Notes under the pieces: model-generated
The model's input: only the letters and a program-made list of their open reading frames with translations
What the model was told of the DNA's origin: nothing
Database searches by the model: none
Shown here: one piece after another, positions 21,953-32,689 of the stretch
How the letters are laid out: every line of letters starts with the position of its first letter
How positions within the stretch are numbered: the first letter of the stretch is position 1
Program-made: the position numbers and the translations under genes
Source of the DNA: Tolypeutes matacus
Taxonomy: Eukaryota > Chordata > Mammalia > Cingulata > Chlamyphoridae
DNA: 64,000 bases
NCBI GenBank assembly: GCA_026826555.1
Contig: JAKSZT010054335.1
Location: 2,750,392 to 2,814,391 of the forward strand
Direction of reading: 5' to 3'

Positions 21953-22340
21953 CATCCAGTATTTACTGGGCAGCTGCTACGTGCCAGGCAGTGATCTAGC
22001 TCTGGGGATGAAGCAGAATAAAGCTGCTTCAATAAAAGAAAGCTGCAGAAGTCTCAGGAGGCTGACATTTTTTGGGGGGGAGATAAATGATAAGACAAGC
22101 AGAATGTAAGGTTATTTGCTGGGGGGTGACGTAGGGGGTCAGGGAGGCCTCACTGAGCAGGAGACGGTTAAGCCAAGGGCAGACGAGGGAGAGTGAGCCC
22201 CTGCGGAGAGCGCTTCCCCCGCAAGGCTTTGAGCAGGCGAGTGCGAGGCGTGTCGCGAGGGGGCCAGTGTTCGTGGAGTGGAGAGAGGTGGGCAGTGGGG
22301 TCGTGCCTTACTCACTTCCAGGTGGCGCGGAGCAGGGCAG
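21953..22340 (+). mobile_element. Long ancient eutherian repeat fragment
   Basis: ATTCATCCAGTATTTACTGG, GTGCCAGGCAGTGATCTAG, a GATAAATGATAAGACA block, AGGGAGGCCTCACTGAGCAG and AAGGCTTTGAGCAGGCGAGT follow the 5'-to-3' order of the long old repeat also present at 10960-12210. Confidence 0.5.
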
Positions 22341-22465
22341 AGCCCGCCGGGCTGCGGGAGCCTGTGTGGTTGCTGCAGCCGCGCAGGGAGCTCAACCCGG
22401 GACCCGGCGCTCTCCGTCCTCACCGGGAACCTGTCCTTGAGCCACGCTCAGGCTTGGGAGGAAGG

Positions 22466-22634
22466 ACACAGGCACACAGAGGCACACACACATGCACACA
22501 TGCACACACAACCACACGTGCACACACACGTGCACACACTCATTCACATGCACACACAGGCTCACACGCGCACACACTCATTCACATGCACACTCACAGG
22601 CTCACACGCGCACACTCACAGGCTCACACGCGCA
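22466..22634 (+). repeat. CA-rich minisatellite-like tract
   Basis: Irregular CACACA runs are broken by CTCATTCACATG and AGGCTCACACGCG units of about 20-30 bp that repeat two to three times. The tract runs straight into the N gap, so its true length is unknown. Confidence 0.9.
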
Positions 22635-22644
22635 NNNNNNNNNN
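22635..22644. other. Assembly gap (10 N)
   Basis: Ten N bases at the end of the CA-rich tract. Any protein frame crossing it is not meaningful. Confidence 0.99.
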
Positions 22645-22790
22645 GGAAGGGTGGCCGTGGAAGGGCAGCTGCGGAGCCAGGCCCGGGACGGGAGCAGCAC
22701 ATGTAAGCGCCTACTGTGTGCCAGAGCCCGCAGCCATCCTCCCCCCCACCTCGGTGGCCCTTTGGGGCAGGCATCATCGTCCCAGTTTTA

Positions 22791-22993
22791 TTTTTTTATT
22801 TATTTTTTTATTTTTATTTTTTAAAGATTTTATTTATTTATTCATTCATCCCCCCCTTGCTGCTTGTGCTCGCTGGGTCAGCTAACCACGCCGTGCGGGC
22901 GGGCTTGCCTTCACCAGGAGGCCCTGGGAACCGGGCCCGGGGCCTCCCATATGGTAAACGGGAGCCCCACTGATTGAGCCACAGCCGCTTCCC
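22791..22993 (-). mobile_element. DAS-SINE
   Basis: A full-length short-form copy on the minus strand with head GGGAAGCGGCTGTGGCTCAA, box B region and the AGCACAAGCAGCAAGG body. Perfect duplication ATCGTCCCAGTTTTA at 22776-22790 and 22994-23008 indicates a fairly recent insertion. Confidence 0.95.
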
Positions 22994-23009
22994 ATCGTCC
23001 CAGTTTTAA

Positions 23010-24920
23010 ATATGAGGGGCAGGGCCTCTGAGGGTGGGAGCCAAGGCCGTTTCTGGCTTTGTTTTGTTTCTGGTGTTACAGACTTTATAGGAGACATTTT
23101 AAGGAGACCTAAGCCCAGAAAGCACTCACTTCCTTAAGAGCACACCTCAGTTAACTCTCAACAACGGGGCACAAGTGCCCAGGTCAAGCCCCAGGTGCTC
23201 AAGCCCCCCCTCCCCCCACCGAGCCCAGGGGCGCCCGGGGCTCCTGCAGGCCCGGGAGGGGGCGCTCCCCCTGCTAACCTCCGCAGGGTGCCGGGGAGTT
23301 CCCACACGTGCAATCAGCCGCCCGTGCGCCCGGGGCTCGCTGAGACCCCTCATGTACGTTCAGCTTGAGTCCTCACAGCAAGGTGGACGGCCACAGAGGA
23401 ACACGGTGCAGGGAGAAACCCCAGATCTGCTCAGGAAACGGTAGCGCTGGGACTTGAACCCAGAGCCCCAGGTCCCCGCTGGGCCATTGTCCAGCACAGC
23501 CCCTGGCACAGTTAGCCGCTGTGAGGAGCTTGTGCTTCTCTCATGACGCTGTTAGACAAGCGCAGAGGGCTCCCTGCGAGGCCAGCCGCGGCCCCCACGC
23601 CCGGGGTGGAAGCCCACCTGAGCACGTGTGGGGCGGGGGCTTCCGGCTCAGCCGTCCTGGACGGGCCCTTGGTTCATCGCCAGAACCCACTGGCGCTCCC
23701 TGCACCTGCCTCGGTCACGTGGCTGAGAGGCACCTCCCCCAGCAGGCCCCTGGTTGTCTGGGGGTGGGTGGGGTTCCCTCCAGGACAGAGCACAGTAAAG
23801 CATTCGGGAGAGGGCCACGTGCCCCTCCAGAAGCAGGACTCTGAACACCGGCCCAGGTTTCCTGCAGGGCCCTGGGAAGCCTGCCATTCTCTGCCTTTCA
23901 AAATGTCCCGACACCCCCACAACAGGAAAACACTCCAGACCGCCTCCACCAAGAGGTGTGTGGGCCGCACGGGGGGACGAGAGCCTGGAGGACTGGGGAC
24001 CGATGAGCTGGGAATGGAATCCCGCATGAGGTGGCACAAGGCACATCTGTGCTTCACACGTGTCCACAGAGCAAGGCCTGGGGTCTGGGGTCAGGACGGG
24101 GTGGGGGTGGGGGGCCCAAGTGTGGAAGGAGACGACAGCATCAGCAGCTTTCACAGATTTAGGAAGAGTCTGTAAACCAAGGTGTAAACAGTGAAGACGG
24201 CACACCGACAACCAAGAGTTGGGGGGTGGGGACTGCCCTTGTGGCAGAGGCAGCCAGATGCCCGCCAGAGAGTGGGGCTCCCTCCCTGCTGCAGTGCAGA
24301 GCTGCTGTGGGAGCGTTTCCCAGCCCCTGGCAGTTGGCTGAGGCCAACAGGTGTGGACAGAAGCAATCTATGCTGCTCCCGAGCTGGCCCATACCACCCC
24401 TGCCTGGCACTCCGCTTCTCTTCCCCTGAGTGAGGGCGGATACTGACATCAAGGGTAGCCCTGCAAGCCAAGAGTGGAAACCCGGGGAGCCTCCATCAAG
24501 CTGGAGCCAATGGAACAGGACTTCCCTCGTCCCCTGCAACCTTCTCCAGAAGATTAGGCGTAAGGAAGTGAGAAATGCAGTTTGCTGTGTTAAGCCACTG
24601 TGATTTAGTGTTTTTCCATTATAGCTACATCAATTCAGTTAGCTGATAATTAAAATACTTATTGATAAAGATGATTGAAAGACAATCATGACATCGGCAG
24701 TCAGCTAAGCTCCTGGCGCACAATTAAGATGGTCGCAGGCAGTAATGAAGTAACCGATGGTTAAGAGGTCCACTACGTTCACCAGAGAACTGACCTCTAA
24801 GGTGTTTGCTGAGAACTTAGACTGCTGATGACAAAGATGTTATAGTCAATTAAAATATTAATAGCAAACTATTAAAATAGTTTGGATCTAAGATGTTAAC
24901 TGACAACTAAGAAATTAGCT
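23010..24920. other. Intergenic, mostly unique
   Basis: A weak antisense MIR lies near 23350-23510 (GGGACTTGAACCCAGAGCCC). Near 24560-24640, TTGCTGTGTTAAGCCACTGT looks like the end of an old LTR. 24640-24920 is AT-rich with scattered repeats of TTAGCTGA-like words. GC-rich frames up to 210 codons at 23543-24211 lie on both strands and look compositional. Confidence 0.4.
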
Positions 24921-24924
24921 GAAC

Positions 24925-26390
24925 TAGCTATTAGGGAAATACAAATCAAAGCTACGAGGAGACATTTCACACCTACCAGAATGGCCACTATTTAAAAAAC
25001 AAAACTACCAGTGTTGGAGAGACAGGAACACTCCCTCACTGTTGTGGGGATGCAGAAGGGCACAGGCACGGTGGAGGGCTGTTCGATGGCTCCTGAGGAA
25101 GTTAGGTACAGGTCTGCCTTGTGACCCACCAATGTCACTACTAGTAGAACCGAGAGCAGTGGCACGAACACACATCTGCATATTCACAGACTGTGAATAG
25201 TGGCATTATTCACGATTGCCAAAAGGTGGAAACAGCCCAGGTGTCCATCGACCAATGAATGGATGAATGAATACACTGTGGTCTAGTCACACGATGGAAT
25301 ATTATGCAGCTGTAAGAAGAAATGAAGTTGTGAAGCATATGGCAACCTGGATGAACCTGGAGGGCGTTATGTTGAGTGAAGCAAGCCAGACACAAAAGGA
25401 CAAATACTGTATGATTTTGCTATTACGAACTAAATATTATGAGCAAACTCATGGAGTTAATAGCTAGAATATAGGTCGCCAGAAAATAAAAGGTGGTTAG
25501 AGAATGGAGAGCTGAGGGTTAATCTGTGCAGAATTGGGAAAAAGCTGTTGGGAAATGTTTGGAAATGAATGGGAACGGTGAAAGCACACCATAGTATCTG
25601 TAATTAGCAGTGCTAGCATACAGGTATGACAGTGGTTGAAAGGGAAGGTCTAAGGTCACGTACATCCCTGGAAGGAAAGCTAAAAAATGAATCATGGGAC
25701 TGTATAGCATAGTGAAACCTCGTGAAAATGAGTATGGTTAATGGTGCATACACAGGAATATTTTTCTCTAAAACAGAACAAATGCATGTTAACGTTATAA
25801 GATCTTAATATCAAGGTGATATTTGGGCAAAAACATGACCAATGATGACTATGGATAGCCGTGTAAAGTAATATATTAATAACCTTCCATCAATGGTTAA
25901 AAAAGAAAGTATGTTAAATGAAAGAAACTAGACAAAAAGCACTACATATTGTATATACAGAATGTAAATACAAATAAATTACAGAGATGGAAATAGATTA
26001 GCAGTTGTGTAGGGCAAGGGAAGGATAGAGTGATCAAGAGTGACTACTAGGGAAGCGGCTGTGGCTCAATCAGTAGGGCTCCCGTTTACCATATGGGAGG
26101 CCCCGGGTTCGGTTCCCGGGGCCTCCTGGTGAAGGCAAGCCCGCCCGCGCGGCGTGGTTAGCTGACCCAGCGAGCACAAGCAGCAAGGGGGGGATAAATG
26201 AAAAAATAAATAAAATCTTTTAAAAAAAAAAGTGACTACTAAGGGGTAGTTTTTCATTTGCTTGATTTTTGTTTTTAGGGTAATGAAATGCTCTAATATT
26301 GACTGGAGTGATGAATGCACAACTTTGTGATTTTACCAAATGCACTGATTGTACCGTGGACAGACTACGTTTCAATACAATGGGTCAACA
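24925..26390 (+). mobile_element. L1 ORF2 end plus 3' UTR, interrupted by a SINE
   Basis: It starts in late ORF2 (GGGAAATACAAATCAAAGCT, CACCTACCAGAATGGCC). It then has GTGTCCATCGACCAATGAAT, GATGGAATATTATGCAGCTG and GTTGAGTGAAGCAAGCCAGA, and a long 3' UTR. The DAS-SINE at 26050-26230 splits the UTR, which resumes with GGTAATGAAATGCTCTAAT and GATGAATGCACAACTTTGTG. ORF2 is 5'-truncated and carries stops. Confidence 0.82.
26050..26230 (+). mobile_element. DAS-SINE, best reference copy
   Basis: Complete in order: head GGAAGCGGCTGTGGCTCAAT (box A region), CCGTTTACCATATGGGAGGC, box B region GGGTTCGGTTCCC, GGCAAGCCCGCCCGCGCGG, TGACCCAGCGAGCACAAGC, then an A-rich tail. Duplication AGTGACTACTA at 26039 and 26231. 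It lies in the L1 3' UTR, so it is younger than that L1. Confidence 0.96.
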
Positions 26391-28515
26391 GAACGAGAAG
26401 CTAGCTGATGGCAGGTGGCTGGGGCCCTCTCCTTCGCTCTCAGCCTGTGTCTGCCCAGCGCTGCCGTCAGCGGCAGCGGCTGACAGCGAGCCCATCTCCT
26501 GAGCCCCCCACCACAGGCCCTGTCACTGTCCCTGTTTCCAGCGGAGGGACTTGCCTCTTCTCCCGACGGATGACGTGCCGCACCCAGTGAGTGCCATCCC
26601 CGTGGAGTGGCCCTGCCTCCTCAGTTGACCTCTCCTGGCCCTCGAGTGTCCATTACACCCCCTCCACCTTCCCTCCCAGCCCACAGTGTCTGAGGAGGGA
26701 GAATCCCTCGCCCTCGGGCCCGGTTCTCCTCTGCGGTTTCTGGTTCTCAGGGCAGGAAACCAGGGTGCGGCAGGGGCTGGTGCGGCTGACGAGGCCTCCT
26801 CGGGTGGGGCCGGGGTGAGTCATCCTCAGTTAATCCCGGATGAGGCTCTTCTGTGCCTGGAAAGGACCACGGGGGAAGACGCAGGCTGCCCGGGGACCAA
26901 GCAGCCATCCGCGCTGCCCGCCCAGGCCAGGTCTCCCCTCCTCCCCTTCCATGGGCCTTCCCGGCGTGGGAACCGGGTAGAGTGGACCCCTGGCTTCTAG
27001 GACCTCATGAGGGTGCTTCTGAGGCTCCCCCTGCCTGCCAGAGGCAATGGCTCCTTGGCAGCGTCAGGCCCAGCTCCCGAGCGAGCACAGACCTCTCCCC
27101 TGGGCCATGCTGACGGGGGCCTGGGGACACCAGCGAGGCGTGCGCCCAGCAAGCCGCCCTGCCCAGCCGCGGGCAGGAAACGTGGTCCTGGCAGGTTCTA
27201 GGGCCCCCAGGAGACGACAGGAGAGAAATCTGGCAAGCAGAACGCGCGAAGACTTTGGGAAGCAATGAGGTGGGGCCGGGTTTGAATCACGGCCGGCTGT
27301 AATCTCACGTGGCCTTGGGCAAGACCCCGGCACACAGTCAGCCCTCAATGCACGTTAGGCAGCATGACTGCTGCTGACGTTAGGGCACCCAGCCGAAGAG
27401 GCCCAGGGAAGAAGAGAATTCGAGGCCTCACAGTCAGGGCTTGAGGCCCAGGCTCAGAGATGAGGCAGGGACTTTGGGTTCCAGGCCCCCACCTGCTCCC
27501 CGAGGCGTCATCCTGAGCAGGCCTGGGGCGGTGACGGTGACGGTGGCCGGAGCAAGGCCAGCCCCTCCAGCCCTCCTGGGCCGGCCCTGAGGCCCTGGCT
27601 GCTGGCTGTCCGCTCTCTGCCCACACCGTCAACGCCGCCCACCTGCTCTGCACGGATTCCCCACTCGCTCGTTGCTGGTCACCCCGGATTCCATTCTCCA
27701 AACTCATCTGCTTGGAAGGGAGCCTCTGCCGCCCACCCTCCGGCAGCAGATGGGAGCCGGCCCTGAAACGCAGGTCTTCTGCTTGCTCTCCTCGCAGGAG
27801 GCAAGGGGAGGGCAGACACCCCTCGCCTCATCTACCGGGCCTGCCTTCCTGCTGGAGAAAATGGACCTCCCGGAGGAAATCCTGCCGGTGGTCGGACACT
27901 GGGCTGTTCCTCCAAAGAAGGTGGAAGTTCTCAGAGGAATGAACTCAGATTGGGGGTCAGGAAACCTCATCACTTACTGTCAGGGTCTCAAGCAAGCCAC
28001 TGCCGCTCTGAGCCACAGTCCCGTCATCTGCAAAAGGGGGTGAGAAGTTCTTCCTTGGGTTCAGCAGGACAGCCTCTGAGCCCACAGCCCCGGGGCTAGG
28101 CCCGAGGCTCTGCCCCCCCCACATGCCACCTCCCGGTGGCGGTGCTTCCGCCAGGGCCTTTCCTGGCCGCAGCCTCGGGGCTTCCCTCCTGGCAGGGCAC
28201 TGTGCCGGCTGCTCTGTGCATGTCCAGTGGCCGTCGGTGCTGGCTGCTGATGGCTCAGCCGTGCCCTTCTGAGATTTTCCTGGAGCTGCTGGGAACACCC
28301 TCATCCAGAGGTTACCCTGCTCCCCGCGAGGTGGCCCAGAGCTAGTGCCTGGCAGATCCAGGATACGAAAGCCCAGACCCCTTCTCCAGGACGGGCACCT
28401 CCGTGGTACCCGACACACAGGCCTGGGCTCTGGTTTAGGATTCCCAGGACGGAAAGGTCAAGAACAAGCCTCATTTCCTCCCAAGACACCCCCTTCTGCC
28501 CTCGCCTGAAGGGAG
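26391..28515. other. Intergenic, GC-rich, MIR remnants only
   Basis: Two plus-strand MIR remnants are visible. 27265-27365 contains CGGGTTTGAATCACGGCCGG and CGTGGCCTTGGGCAAGACCC. 27940-28060 contains CAAGCAAGCCACTGCCGCTC and GTCATCTGCAAAAGGGGGTG. The remainder has overlapping chance frames in both directions and no exon I can defend. Confidence 0.45.
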
Positions 28516-28519
28516 CATG

Positions 28520-28720
28520 CTGCTGTGAGAAAGCACAGGCTGTGAGCAGAGGGGCAGACGTGGGACTGAATCCTGGCTCGAGCAGTCGTCAGCAGTGTGG
28601 CTTAGTAACTTACTGTCACTTTCTAGGCGTCAGTTTCCGTCTTCGGAGGATGTGGTCATTCTCCGCCTGTGGCAGCTTTGGGATTTGCAGTAAGGATTCA
28701 TAGCAGTAGCAAAGCCCTTC
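28520..28720 (+). mobile_element. MIR SINE
   Basis: GGACTGAATCCTGGCTCGAG, TGTGGCTTAGTAACTTACTG and TTTCTAGGCGTCAGTTTCCG follow the MIR order on the plus strand. Confidence 0.65.
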
Positions 28721-29780
28721 CCACGGTGTCTGTGCAGAGTGTGTCCCCAGAGCCTCGGCTCTTCCCCGTCTCTCCTAGGAGAAAGGCTGTGTGGCGTGTG
28801 GGGGCTGGGCCAGCTGGGGCAGGGCCGGTGCCCACTGTGGCCCGTGGCCTGTAGCGGTCAACCCTGCCCAGCAGGAAGGGCCATCAGGCCAGCTGCAGCA
28901 TGCCCGTGTGTACGGGTGGCTGATAAGCCATCCTCTGGGGCCCAGTTCAGGAAACAAGCCACCGTTCCATGAAAAACAAAGCCAACCTTGGATGCTGAGC
29001 TTTTGGCTTGGACCACGAATGGTGCATGAGTTTCTGGTGGACTCCTCCACTTGCCCCAAACCTCCTCTAGCTCACACACTGGACCATCCACTTCCAGGAG
29101 CCTCAGGTAATTAATCAGTAAACCCCAAGCCAAGTCAGGGAGGACGACGTAACGAAGGCTGATGGCCACTCCATTCAGTCAAGAGGCTCCCTAACAGGCC
29201 CCAAAGCTTCTTTCCCAACACTGCTTTTGAGGGAAAACTTCGGCTGGGGCACGTGGATGCCAGCCAGGCCAGACTTGAGTTGGGGGCTTGGGGTGGGCTC
29301 TCAGCCAAGGTTTCCAGCTCTTGGCTTTTTGTCCCCTGCTCTGGTCCTTTGCATGTCACAATCCCAAATGTTCTAGGGTAGTTATGGATGGCCATAGTGG
29401 GCCCCAGAGGTTTAGGAGCCACCAGGATCCCTGTCAGACCTTTCATGGCCTCAGACCACCACTTAATGTAGAGTTTCCAGCACCAAGGACAAACCACTGT
29501 CACAAGGACGGGGCGCCCAGACCTCCAACCAGGACGACGGCATCAGAACATGGGGAGCAGACAACACTAAGGTTTCAAGGCACAAGGCAAACACTCCACA
29601 GAATAGAGGTGACCTCGCCAAAGGAACCTCCAGATGTTCTGGTTAAATCTTTTTCCCCACGGCTAGACATGGCCAGGATTGCCACGTGCACCTGGTCTGC
29701 TTCTTTTTCTAAACTTTCCCGCTTTTTTGATCAAAGATAACCCCATTCTAGACCATCAACCTATTCTTACTCAGGCAAAA
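28721..29780. other. Intergenic, nothing recognised
   Basis: Unique sequence. Frames of up to 150 codons on both strands have no family features. Confidence 0.4.
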
Positions 29781-29784
29781 TTAA

Positions 29785-30010
29785 TCATAGTAAGCAATTC
29801 CCATTTACTGAGCCCTTATCTTCCTTGTGCTATACAAGTGAGATACACACAATCTCTCACTTTATCCATACACCCTGGGGCATTATTATTTTTATTCTTG
29901 TTTTACAGTTGAGAAAACGAAGTTCAGAGAGCTTCCACGTCTTGCCTAGGTGACTGAGGTTTTAAGTGGCAGTCAGGATTTCAATCGCGGTCCAGCTGAC
30001 TCCAGAACTC
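29785..30010 (-). mobile_element. MIR SINE, antisense, near full length
   Basis: CCATTTACTGAGCCCTTATC, then GTTTTACAGTTGAGAAAACG, TCAGAGAGCTTCCACGTCTT and AGTGGCAGTCAGGATTTC cover most of the MIR consensus in reverse complement. Confidence 0.75.
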
Positions 30011-30479
30011 ACTCTTGGCTGCCACATTGCTTTGGCCACCAAGAGAGCTCCATTAAGGGAATATTATCCTCTGTTCTTTTGTTCACAGGATGCAAGATCC
30101 TACGTCTGAGAGATGAGAGGGGGCTTCTCATAGCTACCCAGACTGAGGGATTGTGCAAACAATAACTTCATGGGGGCTGCTTTTTATTTCTTTGGATTCC
30201 ACTTCACACAACAGAAGGAGTATGTTTTCTTAATTAAGGCATAACTTATAGATTTCCTGAGTGGAAGAAAAAAAGAAAAATCGGGAGGGGGGAGGGACAG
30301 GTCTTTAGCTCATTTAGGTCTTCACAAAATAGTACATTTATTATGTTTCCCCCCATTACCGAAATTTCTACATGGTCAGTAAAGAATTAGAAAATGTAAA
30401 AAAGTAAAAAGAAGGAAAAAATAACTTGCAGGACTCTCATTCAGTGACCATGGGTAAATTTCCTCTTATTTTTCTCTGG

Positions 30480-30642
30480 AAGGGTTGACATTAAAAAACA
30501 AACAAACTTATAGTTGTGTATGTATCCTGCTTTATTCATGAGAATCTTTTCCATGTTGTTACACGTTTTTAAAAAGCCTCCTCTTGCTACCTCATCTTCC
30601 ATGGACTGAGTACACCCTACTTTCCTTAACCATTTCCTGAAG
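30480..30642 (-). mobile_element. L1 fragment, antisense
   Basis: GTATGTATCCTGCTTTATTC, TTTTCCATGTTGTTACACG, GTTTTTAAAAAGCC and CTTAACCATTTCCTGAAGG resemble the complement of an L1M 3' region. The LTR at 30648 interrupts it. Confidence 0.45.
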
Positions 30643-30647
30643 GTATG

Positions 30648-31188
30648 TGTGGCAGTTTGATATAATTATGAATTCCAAAAACAGATAGTGGATTATGTTC
30701 ATAAACTGGTCTGTTCCTCTGGGCGTGATTAAATTATGATTGGGGCTTTGATTGGGCCACGTCAGTAGGACTCAGAGACAAAACTACATGGCAGAGCAGA
30801 GGAGCTGGTTGGAGTTCTGACGCTGAGTTTTAATGCTGGAGCCCCGGGAAGTGAACACAAGAGGAGCTTGGTCGTGAGGAAAGAGAGAAGGCGCTGGGAA
30901 GAGAAACAAGCTGTTTGCTTGATAGTCTATAGCTGGCCTTGTGGAGCTAGCAGAGGAGCTGAGCCCAGAGACAAGCAAGCCCCGGGAAGAGAGGAACCCA
31001 GGAAGCCTGAACCCTGGCAAACGTCGGCAGCTGTCTTGCTCCAACACGTGGCCATGGCCTTTGGTGAGGGAAGAAACTTATGCTTCATAGCCTGGTAACT
31101 GTGGGCTTCTACCCCAAATAAATACCCTTTATAAAGACCAACAGCTTTCTGGCATTTTGCATCAGCACCCCTTTGGCTGACTGAAACA
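30648..31188 (+). mobile_element. MaLR-like solo LTR, copy 1
   Basis: The 541-bp unit starts TGTGGCAGTTTGATATAATT and ends TTTGGCTGACTGAAACA, so it is bounded by TG...CA. Near the end, CCAAATAAATACCC is followed by GCATTTTGCATCAGCA, the same layout as MLT1/MaLR LTRs (AATAAA, then GGTATTTTG...GACTAATACA). Flanking 5-mers GTATG and GTGTG differ at one base, which fits an LTR insertion duplication. A second copy lies at 46468-47518. No internal retroviral region is attached. Confidence 0.7.
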
Positions 31189-31544
31189 GTGTGCATTATG
31201 CCTCTGCTGCTTCCCAGCATCTGTGCTGTTTTACGGTCCTAGAGATGGGCTTTGTTTTCTTTGGCAGACAGTGGGGCTTCCCAGGCATCTTTTCCCCAAT
31301 AAAAATGGCCCAACAAGGCCTGCGAGCCTGGGTGTCCCACTGGCTTGGCACGACCTTTGCCCCCAGCCATGTGGAAACAACTCCACGCTCTTGGCCTCTC
31401 ACCCAGCACTCACCCCTGCACAGAAGGCGCCCCCTGCAGGCTGCTCAGGACGCCAGCACTGTTGGCTGAAATCTCAACTTTCCCGACTTCAAGCAAGACT
31501 GGCAATTCAGGGAGGCGACGGGTAGACACAGCAGGGTGAAATAA

Positions 31545-31775
31545 GGGGGTGTGGAGACCAGAAGACGTGGGTTTGGGTCTTGGCTCTTCTACATACCAAC
31601 TGTGGACCTGAGCAAATTACTCAACTTTGGAGCCTGGATTTCCTCTTATTTATGAGGGCAATTGCTTCCATCTAGGGTTTTTGTAGGAATTAAATGAGAT
31701 AATATAAGTGAACCTGCCTAAGCCAGTGTCTGACCCAATCAAAGCAGTCAATAAATGGCTGAGATCATTTTTTCC
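31545..31775 (+). mobile_element. MIR SINE
   Basis: GGTTTGGGTCTTGGCTCTTC, TGTGGACCTGAGCAAATTAC, TTAAATGAGATAATATAAGT, then CCAGTGTCTGACCCAATCAA and CAATAAATGGCTGAG cover the MIR consensus from box B to the tail. Confidence 0.8.
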
Positions 31776-32335
31776 CTCCAGATATCAGCTTTTCTATTCA
31801 ATTATTCCATTATATCTACTGTCTCTTAGTAAGTACCAATGAGGTCTTGCTATCAAATTTTATCCTTCTTAGAGAAAAGGTTGTCAAAAGCCATGCTGCT
31901 ATCAGCCAACCGTAGCTGAGGCAGGAGCTCTGAGGCTTTACTGGCCCACTGCCCTGGCTGGATAATGTGCAGATAAAGGGCTTCCTGCTCTCATTTTCTT
32001 GGCTGGTTCAAGACCATTCAGCTTACCTTAGGGAAAAACAGAAGACAACCCAGCAGAACCACGCACCTCTCCCTCCTGGGACCAGACCTCCTCATCCATC
32101 TGCTTATACTGAAGCCACATGTGCTCCCAGCTGTAACGGGGCCGTGTATGGCCAGGTCAGCACTGGGGACATCGTAAATGCTGGTCTGGAGTTCGGATCC
32201 CTGCCCTCCCCTCTGGCCCTCCTCTTTCCCAGCCTCATCTCATCATAACTTCATTCTGGACCAAACGCACCACAGTTAAGCTGAAGATTGGGAGAGGGAA
32301 GACTAGACAGAAACTGTGGTTTGAATGCGTCAATT
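31776..32335. other. Intergenic, nothing recognised
   Basis: Unique sequence with no repeat or exon signal. The 93-codon plus frame at 31967-32248 has no family features. Confidence 0.4.
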
Positions 32336-32339
32336 AATT

Positions 32340-32487
32340 CAGCGGTTCTTTGCTGCCCATTAGCATCCTGGGGAGCTTTTAAGAGTATGGTCACACCCCA
32401 CCAATTAAACCAGAATTTCTTGGTATGGGGTCCAATATTAAGCTTCCCAGGTGGAAGCTTGAGCCAAGGTGAGACTGAGAACTAATG
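32340..32487 (+). mobile_element. MER5-like hAT relic
   Basis: GCATCCTGGGGAGCTTTTAA, CACACCCCACCAATTAAACC and AGAATTTCTTGGTATGGGGT resemble a MER5/MER58-type element, with a terminal GAGACTGAGAACTA. Confidence 0.55.
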
Positions 32488-32689
32488 ACTTAATTGCTGC
32501 GAATGTGCCTGAATCCGTGTGGCTGCCATGTACTGCGAGAAGGACCACATGCGCCTGGCTTTGTAACATTCCACGTGCAGTTAGGCACCAAACCGATGTT
32601 TCTGATGACGATGGGACATTTCGATGTGTTCCTGATTAACTCCTAGAATTAGAATATGGTGGATATTCAAAGCTCACACACGTTCCAAA

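Noticed and set aside
22392..22885. Frames across the CA-rich tract containing unknown residues
   Set aside because: They translate a dinucleotide-like repeat and an N gap.
26050..26130. tRNA gene (cloverleaf-like head)
   Set aside because: Box A/B-like sequences are part of a SINE with body, A-rich tail and target-site duplication. The same applies to the copies at 7093, 13214, 17369, 17881, 22791, 34441, 46553, 51883, 57115 and 59467. None is a functional tRNA gene.
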